Assembly (NCBI GenBank): GCA_000433635.1
Contig: HF997921.1
Location: 1 to 34,198 of the forward strand
From: Ruminococcus sp. CAG:254
GTDB taxonomy: Bacteria; Bacillota; Clostridia; Oscillospirales; Ruminococcaceae
Direction: 5' to 3'
DNA: 34,198 nucleotides
Under the pieces are notes generated by a model, which did no database searches, was not told the origin of the DNA, and saw only the letters and a list, made by a program, of their open reading frames with translations. The position numbers were made by a program, and so were the translations under genes. Positions 7,085-14,130 of the stretch are shown piece by piece; within the stretch, counting starts at the first letter, position 1, and each line of letters opens with the position of its first letter.

Positions 7085-8767
7085 TTACAGGGCTGATACA
7101 TCGGTGATGATGTCTTCTACCGCACCGCCCGGCGGTAGCATCGGGAGAACGAATGCATCACAGTCGATGGCACAATCCACCAGAACCGGACCCTGTACAG
7201 CGAACGCCTGTTTCAGAACTTCCTTGAGTTCCGGCAGGGAAGCGGCACGGAATCCCGGCAAACCGAATGCTTCTGCGAGCTTCACGAAGTCGGTCTTGCG
7301 TTCCAGTGTTGTATTGGAGTAATGTTTATCGAAGAAGAGGGTCTGCCATTGCCGAACCATGCCCAAAACGCCGTTATTCATAATGAATACGACAACTGGG
7401 GTCTGATTGGAAACAGCGGTTGCCAGTTCGTTCAGGTTCATGCCGAAGCTGCCGTCACCGGTAACCAGAACGGTCTTCTTGCCTGTTCCTGTTGCAGCAC
7501 CAATGGCAGCACCTAAGCCAAAGCCCATTGTACCCAGACCGCCGCTGGAAATAAAGGTTCTCGGCTTCGAGAACGGATAACGCTGTGCTGTCCACATCTG
7601 ATGCTGACCAACGTCTGTGGCAACGATGACATCATCGTTTGCATTTTTTGCAGCTTCTGCAACGGCATCCAATGCAGTGAACGGTGTCAGTTCATCGTCT
7701 TTCTGTGCTTCGAGTTCCTTTGTGATGGCAACCAAATCCTGAATGCGGGCATCCCATTCCGGATGCTGCTGCTGCGGAACCATTGCAGTCAATTCGGCGA
7801 GAATCTGTTTCATCGAACCAGCAATGCCCAGTTCGACTGTAATATTTTTATTCAATTCAGATGCATCAATATCAATGTGAATGATTTTTGCATGCTTTGC
7901 ATACTTGGCAGTGTTGCCTGTGCCTCTGTCACTGAACCGGCAGCCAGCTGTTACGATCAGGTCTGCTTCATTCTGTGCAATGGAAGATGCATAGTGACCG
8001 TGCATCCCTTCCATGCCCAGATACCGAGGATGGTCGGTCGGAACAGCGGAAATGCCCATCATGGTGCAGCCAATCGGTGCATCCATCTTATCTGCCAGTG
8101 CAAGAATTTCTTCGCCAGCGTTGTCGGTAATTGCACCGCCGCCGATGTAGAGATACGGTCTTTTTGCAGTGGCAATCAGTTCTGCTGCCTGCTTCAAGAG
8201 TTTTGGGTCTACTTCCGGAACAGGTGCTTTTTCCACAACCGGTTCTACATTGTATTCATACAAAGCTGTCTGAACATCCTTCGGAATGTCTACGAGGACA
8301 GGTCCCGGACGACCGGATTTTGCAATGCGGAACGCTTCCCGAATGGTTGGAGCGAGGTCTTCAATCTTCTTAACAAAGAAGTTGTGCTTGGTAATCGGCA
8401 TGGTAACGCCGGTAATATCCACTTCCTGGAAGCTATCCCGTCCAATCAGAGAGTTTGGAACATTGCCCGTGATGGCAACCAGCGGAACGGAGTCCAGATA
8501 AGCCGTTGCGATACCAGTGACCAGATTGGTTGCACCCGGGCCAGAGGTTGCGATGACAACGCCAACTTTTCCGGTTGCTCTGGCGTAGCCGTCTGCTGCG
8601 TGGGAAGCACCTTGTTCATGTGCGGTAATAATATGATGAATGCGATCGCTTGCAAGGTACAGAGCATCATAGATGTTGATGACCTGACCGCCCGGATAAC
8701 CGAAAACGGTTGTCGTACCTTGTTCAATCAGTGTTTCAATGACAATTTGTGCACCGTTTAATTTCAT
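7085..8767 (-). CDS. ilvB: acetolactate synthase large (catalytic) subunit
   Basis: The 560-residue thiamine-diphosphate enzyme makes acetolactate or acetohydroxybutyrate from pyruvate and 2-oxobutyrate. The catalytic Glu lies in TAHEQGASHAADGYAR (about residue 50). The FAD-binding middle domain is present, and the ThDP/Mg motif GDGSFGMNLNELATAVSN lies near residue 430. The start at 8767 (MKLNGAQIVIETL) is supported by an AAAGGTGG ribosome site. The open frame runs 39 codons further upstream, but that stretch encodes the attenuator hairpins and looks nothing like AHAS. First structural gene of the leftward operon, preceded by a leader ORF and a terminator. Confidence 0.96.
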   Translation of the reverse strand: MKLNGAQIVIETLIEQGTTTVFGYPGGQVINIYDALYLASDRIHHIITAHEQGASHAADGYARATGKVGVVIATSGPGATNLVTGIATAYLDSVPLVAITGNVPNSLIGRDSFQEVDITGVTMPITKHNFFVKKIEDLAPTIREAFRIAKSGRPGPVLVDIPKDVQTALYEYNVEPVVEKAPVPEVDPKLLKQAAELIATAKRPYLYIGGGAITDNAGEEILALADKMDAPIGCTMMGISAVPTDHPRYLGMEGMHGHYASSIAQNEADLIVTAGCRFSDRGTGNTAKYAKHAKIIHIDIDASELNKNITVELGIAGSMKQILAELTAMVPQQQHPEWDARIQDLVAITKELEAQKDDELTPFTALDAVAEAAKNANDDVIVATDVGQHQMWTAQRYPFSKPRTFISSGGLGTMGFGLGAAIGAATGTGKKTVLVTGDGSFGMNLNELATAVSNQTPVVVFIMNNGVLGMVRQWQTLFFDKHYSNTTLERKTDFVKLAEAFGLPGFRAASLPELKEVLKQAFAVQGPVLVDCAIDCDAFVLPMLPPGGAVEDIITDVSAL

Positions 8768-8848
8768 AGTTTCCACCTTTTTGATTTCTTCTTGTGAGAT
8801 TCGTTTGCTGCCCTTTTCCGAAACCGCCGTTTGCCGGCAGCGGTTTGT

Positions 8849-8882
8849 AAAAAAAGCCTTCGGCAGCAAACGCACCGGAGGC
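8849..8882 (-). terminator. attenuator terminator in the ilvB leader
   Basis: On the minus strand GCCTCCGG (8875-8882) pairs with CCGAAGGC (8856-8863) with one C-A mismatch, followed by seven T (8849-8855). It stands about 50 bases after the leader-peptide stop and 82 bases before ilvB, where it would block transcription of the operon unless an alternative fold forms. Confidence 0.7.
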
Positions 8883-8995
8883 ATTTTGAAAAAGCAATTC
8901 CAGATAAAAAAGAATGTCTCTTGTTTGCTTTGTCAATCCGCTGATACCGATTGGTTTGCAGCCATGCCACATGCCCCGAAGCCAATGACTCGGGG
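8856..8995 (-). promoter_or_regulatory. trp-like attenuator segments of the ilvB leader RNA
   Basis: Four segments can be read on the minus strand. Segment 1 is CCCCGA at 8990-8995. Segment 2 is TCGGGGCAT around 8971-8979. Segment 3 is ATGCCTCCG at 8876-8884. Segment 4 is CCGAAGGC at 8856-8863. Pair 1:2 is a perfect 6-bp hairpin lying inside the leader ORF (codons Pro21-Arg22 with Phe26-Ala28). Pair 2:3 is 8 bp with one bulged T and would act as antiterminator. Pair 3:4 is the terminator. A ribosome paused on the Leu-Leu-Ile codons 15-17 would cover segment 1 and favour 2:3. The long 2-3 distance (about 87 bases) and short helices make this a hypothesis. Confidence 0.5.
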
Positions 8996-9055
8996 AAACA
9001 GTCCGATGAGCAGAAACGGAAGTTCTGCGATTTGAAAAATACGACTGATATACAT
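8933..9055 (-). CDS. ilvB leader peptide, 40 codons, rich in Ile/Leu/Val
   Basis: ATG at 9053-9055 follows a strong GAAGGAG site and the ORF ends TGA at 8933. The peptide begins MYISRIFQIAELPFLLIGLF. Eleven of its first 24 residues are Ile, Leu or Val, including the run Leu-Leu-Ile at codons 15-17 and Val-Ile at 23-24. It lies between a good promoter and the terminator ahead of ilvB, which is where a control peptide for attenuation belongs. The hydrophobic stretch also allows a small membrane peptide as an alternative reading. I know of no named homologue. Confidence 0.6.
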   Translation of the reverse strand: MYISRIFQIAELPFLLIGLFPRVIGFGACGMAANQSVSAD

Positions 9056-9102
9056 GGCAAACTCCTTCGGGACACGGATACAAAAAAATATATCTGTGTT
9101 TT

Positions 9103-9131
9103 AGTATAGCACCTTGTTTCGATAAAATCAA
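9103..9131 (-). promoter_or_regulatory. promoter of the ilvB operon
   Basis: TTGATT (9126-9131) and TATACT (9103-9108) on the minus strand with a 17-base spacer, about 48 bases ahead of the leader ORF. The divergent leuA promoter lies 110 bases away. Confidence 0.75.
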
Positions 9132-9241
9132 GCATTCTGTTCTGATTTTTACAGTTTGTACAAAAAAAGTGTATGGTTTTCCCCTATTTCCGCTAAAAAT
9201 TCGACCGGACAGAAAAAAATGAGGGAAAATCAAAAAAACAC

Positions 9242-9270
9242 TTGACAAATCCGGAAAAATTCGATAGAAT
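9242..9270 (+). promoter_or_regulatory. promoter of leuA
   Basis: Consensus TTGACA (9242-9247), a 17-base spacer and TAGAAT (9265-9270). Transcription would begin just ahead of the T-box leader. Confidence 0.85.
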
Positions 9271-9279
9271 AAAGAAAAG

Positions 9280-9601
9280 ACAGCGGAATTTGATTTGCTG
9301 TCCGTATCAAGAAAAAGGCGTTGACGGGAAAAAAGATGCGGTTCGTTCGTTGCAGAGAGCTGTCGGTTGGTGTGAGACAGTCGAAGAAAAGCAGGATACC
9401 TCCTCCCTGAGCCGCAGTGCAGAACTGCTCATGGGCAAAGTAAGCATTGACGGGATTCTCCCGTTATAGAGAAGCACATTATTGCAGAGATGTGACAGAG
9501 CGGGTGCAGACTTTGCACCAAGAAAGAGTGGTACCACGGAGAAATTATCTTCTTCGTCTCTTTTTCCAGCCGAATTGCGGCAGGAGAAAGGGACTTTTTT
9601 T
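9280..9601 (+). promoter_or_regulatory. leucine T-box riboswitch upstream of leuA
   Basis: This is a roughly 320-base leader with the landmarks of a tRNA-sensing T-box. The stem I AG-bulge/GA-motif region (CAGAGAGCTG then GGTTGGTGTGAGACAG) lies around 9351-9382. A probable specifier CTC (Leu) at 9428-9430 is followed by A. A stem of type ACGGG/CCCGT lies near 9450-9465. The T-box proper AGAGTGGTACCACGGA is at 9525-9540. The acceptor-pairing bulge TGGT (9529-9532) would match a tRNA ending ACCA, as tRNA-Leu does. A terminator hairpin follows. Uncharged tRNA-Leu would stabilise the antiterminator and switch leuA on. CTG at 9425-9427 is an alternative Leu specifier. Confidence 0.92.
9556..9601 (+). 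terminator. T-box-controlled terminator before leuA
   Basis: GTCTCTTTTTCC pairs with GGAGAAAGGGAC with G-U wobbles and an inner GCCG/CGGC helix, followed by seven T (9594-9600 region). It competes with the antiterminator formed by the T-box sequence at 9525-9540. Confidence 0.85.
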
Positions 9602-9677
9602 GTATCCCGATTCGCCCATCACATGAGAAGCAGAACAAAAACCAATTATGATTTTTTGGGAGAAAGGAACGAGTATC

Positions 9678-11354
9678 ATGATGAAAAATGCAAACAAATA
9701 TACCCGACAGTTTTTTCCGGTAAACCATCCGCCGATGCGGTGGGCAACCAAGAATTATCTGGATAAGCCGCCGATTTGGTGCAGCGTGGATTTGCGGGAC
9801 GGCAATCAGGCATTGATTACCCCGATGAGTCTGGAAGAAAAGTTGGAATTTTTCAAGGTTTTAGTCGATATTGGCTTTAAGGAAATCGAAGTTGGTTTCC
9901 CGGCAGCCTCCGAAACTGAATATGAATTCTGCCGTACTTTGATTGAACAGAATCTCATTCCGGATGATGTCACCATTCAGGTTTTGACGCAGGCAAGAGA
10001 ACACATCATTGCAAAGACCTTTGAAGCATTGCAGGGTGTTAAGCATGCGATTGTCCATCTGTATAATTCCACTTCTGTGGCACAGCGGGAACAGGTGTTC
10101 AAGAAGAGCAAGGAAGAAGTTTTGAACCTCGCTGTAACGGGTGCAGAACTCTGCAAGAAATACCGTGCCATGACACCGGGACATTTTACTTTTGAATATT
10201 CTCCGGAAAGCTTTACCGGAACAGAACCGGAATATGCACTGGAAGTGTGCAATGCCGTTCTGGACGTTTGGCAGCCAACACCGGACGACAAGGTGATTAT
10301 TAACTTGCCGGTAACCGTTTCTCATTCCATGCCGCACGTTTATGCCAATCAGGTAGAGTTCATGAGCGACAACTTGAAGTATCGGGAAAATGTTTATGTG
10401 TCACTCCATCCGCACAATGACCGTGGCTGTGCCGTTGCAGATACCGAAATGGGCTTGCTGGCAGGCGGCGACCGTGTAGAAGGAACGCTGTTCGGAAACG
10501 GCGAGCGGACAGGCAACGTAGACATCATTACCGTTGCATTGAATATGTATTCACAGGGCATTGACCCGCAGCTGGACTTCAGCAACTTGCCAGCCATCAC
10601 GGAAGTATACGAACGGGTAACCAGAATGCATGTCTATGAACGCTCTCCGTACAGCGGTCAGCTGGTCTTTGCAGCGTTTAGCGGCTCGCATCAGGATGCC
10701 ATTGCAAAGGGCATGAAGTGGAGAGAGCAGCATGACTGCGAACACTGGAATGTTCCGTATCTGCCGTTAGACCCGCACGATGTCGGCAGAGTTTACGAAG
10801 CAGATGTCATCCGAATCAACAGCCAGTCTGGCAAGGGCGGTATTGGCTACTTGATGGAAACGCGTTATGGATTCAATATTCCGGCAGGTATGCGGGAATC
10901 GTTTGGCTATCTGGTCAAGGGTGTTTCCGACCATGCACACAAGGAATTGCAGCCGGATGAAGTATTGAAAATCTTTACCGATTCCTATGTGAACATCGAA
11001 ACGCCGGTTTCTCTGCCGGAAATTCACTATGTTCAGAAGGCAAACGATGAAATCACTGCTTCTGTTACCATTGATTATGATGGCAGACAGGAAGTGGTTA
11101 CCGCAGACGGCAACGGCCGTTTGGATGCAGTTAGCAACGCATTGAAGGCATATTTAGGCTCTGATTATGCATTGGTAACGTATACCGAACACGCATTGGA
11201 AGTGCGTTCCAGCTCGAAGGCAGTTTCCTATGTTGCATTGCAGAAGGGCAAGGATCTGTATTGGGGCGTTGGCATTCATTCTGATATTATCCGGTCTTCG
11301 ATTAGTGCATTGGTAAGTGCATTGAACCGGATGATGAATGAACAGCAGAAGTAA
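9678..11354 (+). CDS. leuA: 2-isopropylmalate synthase, long (type 2) form
   Basis: The roughly 558-residue enzyme condenses acetyl-CoA with 2-oxoisovalerate, the committed step to leucine. The N-terminus (MKNANKYTRQFFP, then PPIWCSVDLRDGNQAL) and LHPHNDRGCAVAD are typical of the yeast/actinobacterial LeuA2 type. A catalytic TIM barrel occupies about residues 30-320. Linker subdomains follow, with a C-terminal regulatory domain from about 430 that binds leucine. The start at 9678 is preferred over an in-frame ATG 30 bases upstream because GAGAAAGGAA lies eight bases before it. The gene is monocistronic, controlled by the T-box and closed by a strong terminator. Confidence 0.96.
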   Translation: MMKNANKYTRQFFPVNHPPMRWATKNYLDKPPIWCSVDLRDGNQALITPMSLEEKLEFFKVLVDIGFKEIEVGFPAASETEYEFCRTLIEQNLIPDDVTIQVLTQAREHIIAKTFEALQGVKHAIVHLYNSTSVAQREQVFKKSKEEVLNLAVTGAELCKKYRAMTPGHFTFEYSPESFTGTEPEYALEVCNAVLDVWQPTPDDKVIINLPVTVSHSMPHVYANQVEFMSDNLKYRENVYVSLHPHNDRGCAVADTEMGLLAGGDRVEGTLFGNGERTGNVDIITVALNMYSQGIDPQLDFSNLPAITEVYERVTRMHVYERSPYSGQLVFAAFSGSHQDAIAKGMKWREQHDCEHWNVPYLPLDPHDVGRVYEADVIRINSQSGKGGIGYLMETRYGFNIPAGMRESFGYLVKGVSDHAHKELQPDEVLKIFTDSYVNIETPVSLPEIHYVQKANDEITASVTIDYDGRQEVVTADGNGRLDAVSNALKAYLGSDYALVTYTEHALEVRSSSKAVSYVALQKGKDLYWGVGIHSDIIRSSISALVSALNRMMNEQQK

Positions 11355-11384
11355 AACCCATATACTATTAAAATAAGAGATTAC

Positions 11385-11425
11385 AAAAACCGCTGCGGAA
11401 GCCATTCGTTTCCGCAGCGGTTTTT
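11385..11425. terminator. bidirectional terminator after leuA
   Basis: A long stem (AAAAACCGCTGCGGAA at 11385-11400 with its complement at 11410-11425) and an approximately 9-base loop. A/T runs on both sides let it serve leuA and the converging 11450-11722 gene. Confidence 0.9.
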
Positions 11426-11449
11426 CGTATGATTTTCGCAGAGTGATGC

Positions 11450-11722
11450 TTACAAAACAGTTTTGTTTTCTGCTTCTGGCGTGGTGACAATGACCTGTTC
11501 CGGTGTTACAATCAAAGCTCCTTTTGCAGTTGCAGCACCGTGAAACATGGTTTCTACTGCTTTCTTAAAAGTTTCGACCAGTTCCCCGGAAGTGACATAT
11601 TCTGCTGTGCCCTTGATTTGATAGCCCTCTAATGAAGTTGCATTGTAAGCGGAAATGGCAATTTTTCCACCGTTTGCCTGCAAATTTTCGGCGAGTACTT
11701 TTTTGACAGCTTCTGTTAACAT
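11450..11722 (-). CDS. shortened pyridoxamine 5'-phosphate oxidase-fold (flavin-binding-like) protein
   Basis: The 90-residue protein begins MLTEAVKKVLAENL, then goes directly to GKIAISAYNATSLEGYQIKGTAEYVTSGE. In full-length PNPOx-like proteins of about 130-140 residues, the first helix and this second segment are separated by two to three strands (about 45 residues) that form much of the FMN site. Those strands are absent here, so the gene may carry an in-frame internal deletion or represent a reduced family. The frame is otherwise intact, with AGAAGG nine bases before the ATG. Family assignment rests on the EGYQIKGTAEY motif. Enzymatic function is doubtful. Confidence 0.6.
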   Translation of the reverse strand: MLTEAVKKVLAENLQANGGKIAISAYNATSLEGYQIKGTAEYVTSGELVETFKKAVETMFHGAATAKGALIVTPEQVIVTTPEAENKTVL

Positions 11723-11747
11723 TCTTTCAGACCTTCTAATTTGATGT

Positions 11748-11760
11748 ATCCAACTTGGAT
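11748..11760. promoter_or_regulatory. operator-like palindrome upstream of the PNPOx-like gene
   Basis: Perfect 13-base palindrome ATCCAACTTGGAT, just downstream of a possible -10 (TAGAAT on the minus strand, 11765-11770) and 26 bases before the start codon. A second 13-base palindrome, ATGAGTAACTCAT, lies at 11814-11826. No cognate regulator is evident. Confidence 0.35.
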
Positions 11761-11845
11761 GTTGATTCTATGATAACAGAAGGACTGTGGAAAAACAAGT
11801 AATCCATAAATTTATGAGTAACTCATTTTTTTCATAGTGGTATGG

Positions 11846-12172
11846 TTAAGAACCAAGAATTGAACCATTTTGCAGAAAGGGAACTTCAAGGCTGAGTTGC
11901 CGGAGAGCAGCGTTATAAACTTGATAGGGCTGCACCTGTTTTTGAATCAGGTCATTGACAAAGCAGACGGTTTTTTCCAAGCTGTTGGAAAAGGCATGAA
12001 TTTCGGCGGTTTCTCCAGAGCGGAGGTCTTGCAGGAAAATACCATAAACGACAGAAAGTTTTTGATTGCGGTGGGCGTTGCTGGCAGTCACCCGATAGAG
12101 CACCCGGTTTGCTCCGTACACTTCCATATAGGTGACGGCTTGTTTGGAGCGGCTGCGGCTGGACGATTTCAT
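11846..12172 (-). CDS. small uncharacterised protein, DUF6514-like
   Basis: The 108-residue soluble protein starts with a Ser/Arg/Lys-rich stretch (MKSSSRSRSKQ). An alpha/beta segment follows: a strand with VLYRV, VVYGIFLQDL, then a helix-rich tail (SLEKTVCFVNDLIQKQ, then QVYNAALRQLSLE). The layout YR..YGI..(helix)..L resembles the short DUF6514 proteins common in Ruminococcaceae, whose function is unknown. This is recognition by pattern only. A strong AAAGGAGGAT site precedes the ATG. It is a single-gene unit, divergent from the MATE exporter. Confidence 0.6.
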   Translation of the reverse strand: MKSSSRSRSKQAVTYMEVYGANRVLYRVTASNAHRNQKLSVVYGIFLQDLRSGETAEIHAFSNSLEKTVCFVNDLIQKQVQPYQVYNAALRQLSLEVPFLQNGSILGS

Positions 12173-12508
12173 AGGGACATCCTCCTTTGATGAAAGTACA
12201 AAACGAATCTTTTAAAACCATAGCACAAACGAAAGAAAAAGGAAAGAGCGGAAAAGCAGGGAAATGTCTGTTTTGCAAAGTTTCTTTTTGAAACTGCTGC
12301 GTTCGTCATGGTTGAAACAACATTCACAAAATTCGACACGCTATACAATTTGCAAAAAAAGAAAGCTTGAAGTTCGTCCAAAATAGCAATAGAAAATTGA
12401 GTTGCATGCTGCTATAATAGATGAAGTCGTTTGAAGGCGAAATTTTCCGAAAAGCCGTAGATAAAAACAAAAAATAAAGACAAAACAAAAACGAAAGGAT
12501 GTTTGCTT
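12173..12508. other. divergent intergenic region
   Basis: AT-rich, 336 bases, no credible ORF. For the rightward MATE gene an extended -10 (TGCTATAAT, 12410-12418) is visible without a good -35. For the leftward gene TGCTATGGT on the minus strand near 12220 is a weaker candidate. No riboswitch fold recognised. Confidence 0.5.
12410..12418 (+). promoter_or_regulatory. extended -10 promoter element for the MATE gene
   Basis: TGCTATAAT with consensus TATAAT at 12413-12418. No recognisable -35 hexamer at the proper distance, which is acceptable for extended -10 promoters. Confidence 0.5.
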
Positions 12509-13867
12509 ATGACAAAAGAACTCACTCATGGAAAACCATTGCCGTTGATTTTGCAGTTTGCATTCCCATTGATTCTGGGCTATATGCTACAGCAACTTTA
12601 CAGTCTCTGTGATACGGTCATCGTTGGACGCTGTCTTGGTGTCAACGAGCTGGCTGCTGTCGGGTCTACCGGAGCAGTCAGCTTTTTAGTGGTCGGATTT
12701 GCAACAGGGATGTGCACAGGTATGTCGATTCCGGTTGCACAGGCATTCGGGGCAGGGGATTACCAAAAGCTCCGAAAGTATCTTGCGAATTCATTCTACC
12801 TGTCTGCATTGATTTCCATTGTGATGACAGTCGGAACGATAATTTTTACGGGCGACCTGCTCCGCCTGATGAAAACACCAGAAGAGCTGTATGACTTTGC
12901 GTATGATTATATCTTTACCGTGTTCGCTGGTATCAGTGCCACAATTCTGTACAACCTGCTTTCCTCCATGCTGCGTTCCATTGGAGATAGCCGGACACCG
13001 CTGATTTTCCTTGCAATTGCAGCAGCGTTGAATATTGGTTTGGACTTCCTCTTTATTTTGGGATTCCATACGGGCGTTGCCGGAGCAGGTTATGCAAGTG
13101 TTCTCTCGCAGGGCATTTCCGGTATCCTGTGCCTGATTTATATGTTCAAGAAGTATGAAATTTTCCGGATTCGGAAAGAGGAATGGAAGGTATCGCTTTC
13201 TTGCTGCGGACGGTTGGTTTCCATTGGTCTGCCGATGGCGTTGCAGTTTTCCATTACTGCAATTGGTTCGATTATCCTGCAAACAGCTGTAAACACTTTG
13301 GGAACGGTTTCCGTTACCGCTGTAACAGCTGCTTCTAAGTTGCAGATGATTTTGACAGGCCCGATGGAATGCTTGGGCATCACTATGGCGACCTACTGCG
13401 GACAGAATCGGGGTGCACGGGAATTTGAACGGATTCGGAGCGGTATTCGGACAAGTGTGGTTGTTTCCATGATTTATTGTGTCGTATCTGCGGTATTGAT
13501 TATCGTGCTGGGCGGATGGATGGCACTGTTGTTCTTGGATGCCTCTGAAACAGAAGTCATGGCACAGGTAAAAGAATACCTGCGGTTGAATGCGTATTTC
13601 TATCCGACATTGGGTTTGCTGTTTATCCTGCGGAACGGTTTGCAGGGTATGAGTTACAGCTTCTTGCCGATGATGGCAGGGGTTACGGAACTGATTGCAC
13701 GGGTTCTGGTCTGTGTGGCATTTGTTCCGGATTTCGGATATACTGCCGCTTGTATGGCAAGTCCGGTTGCATGGATTTTTGCAGATACCTTGCTGGTAAC
13801 GGTTTACTTTGTCAAGATGAAGAGCCTGAAGGTGCAGCTTGCACAACCAGCCCCGGCAGCCTGCTGA
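12509..13867 (+). CDS. MATE family cation/drug antiporter
   Basis: The 452-residue polytopic membrane protein shows about twelve hydrophobic helices in two similar halves. The N-terminal signature MTKELTHGKPLPLILQFAFP is followed by QQLYSLCDTVIVGRCLG and GSTGAVSFLVVGF, typical of the MATE DinF/NorM-like exporters of Firmicutes. Such proteins expel cationic toxins or drugs using Na+ or H+ gradients. The substrate cannot be inferred. Start ATG at 12509, with AAAGGA nine bases before. A TTG six bases upstream is less well spaced. The 3' end is duplicated immediately downstream. Confidence 0.93.
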   Translation: MTKELTHGKPLPLILQFAFPLILGYMLQQLYSLCDTVIVGRCLGVNELAAVGSTGAVSFLVVGFATGMCTGMSIPVAQAFGAGDYQKLRKYLANSFYLSALISIVMTVGTIIFTGDLLRLMKTPEELYDFAYDYIFTVFAGISATILYNLLSSMLRSIGDSRTPLIFLAIAAALNIGLDFLFILGFHTGVAGAGYASVLSQGISGILCLIYMFKKYEIFRIRKEEWKVSLSCCGRLVSIGLPMALQFSITAIGSIILQTAVNTLGTVSVTAVTAASKLQMILTGPMECLGITMATYCGQNRGAREFERIRSGIRTSVVVSMIYCVVSAVLIIVLGGWMALLFLDASETEVMAQVKEYLRLNAYFYPTLGLLFILRNGLQGMSYSFLPMMAGVTELIARVLVCVAFVPDFGYTAACMASPVAWIFADTLLVTVYFVKMKSLKVQLAQPAPAAC

Positions 13868-13884
13868 TTTTGTTTTCCGATATC

Positions 13885-13924
13885 AAAAAAACCGATGCAG
13901 TTAGAAAAAGCTGCATCGGTTTTT
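13885..13924 (+). terminator. terminator of the MATE gene
   Basis: ACCGATGCAG pairs with CTGCATCGGT around a short loop, with A-run before and T-run after. Same stem core as the terminators at 258-299 and 14064-14105. Confidence 0.88.
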
Positions 13925-13931
13925 GTTTGCA

Positions 13932-14046
13932 TTTGACTATACTGCTTGCGTAAATTTTTGCAGATACTTTGCTAGTAACGGTTTACTTCGTCAAGATGAA
14001 GAGCCTGAAGGTGCAGCTTGCACAGCCAGCCCCGGCAGCCTGCTGA
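13932..14046 (+). pseudogene. 3' relic of a second MATE gene
   Basis: Bases 13954-14046 reproduce the last 30 codons of the MATE gene (13775-13867, offset 179) with the same protein ending, FADTLLVTVYFVKMKSLK and on to PAPAAC-stop. The four differences are all third-position and synonymous (ACC/ACT, CTG/CTA, TTT/TTC, CAA/CAG). Upstream, TTTGACTATACTGCTTGCG resembles the segment before 13760, with about 20 bases missing. There is no start or 5' part. It looks like the remnant of a formerly functional tandem copy lost by recombination. Confidence 0.8.
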
Positions 14047-14063
14047 TTTTATTTTTCGATATC

Positions 14064-14105
14064 AAAAAAACCGATGCAGTTATGAGATGCTGCATCGGCT
14101 TTTTG
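14064..14105. terminator. bidirectional terminator between the MATE relic and the dockerin gene
   Basis: CCGATGCAG pairs with CTGCATCGG, seven A before and five T after. It is the duplicated version of the MATE terminator and now also closes the converging 14131-15693 gene. Confidence 0.85.
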
Positions 14106-14130
14106 ATTTTATAATGGTAGTATTTACATT

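Noticed and set aside
8768..8884. 39-codon N-terminal extension of ilvB
   Set aside because: It would translate the attenuator hairpins; acetolactate synthases begin at the MKLNGAQ-type sequence, and a good ribosome site stands there.
9242..9469. 75-codon frame inside the leuA leader
   Set aside because: It overlaps the promoter and T-box stem I, has no ribosome site and no protein-like pattern.
12791..13846. 351-codon minus-strand frame opposite the MATE gene
   Set aside because: Composition (His/Gln/Cys/Asn-rich) and lack of motifs mark it as a shadow of the exporter.
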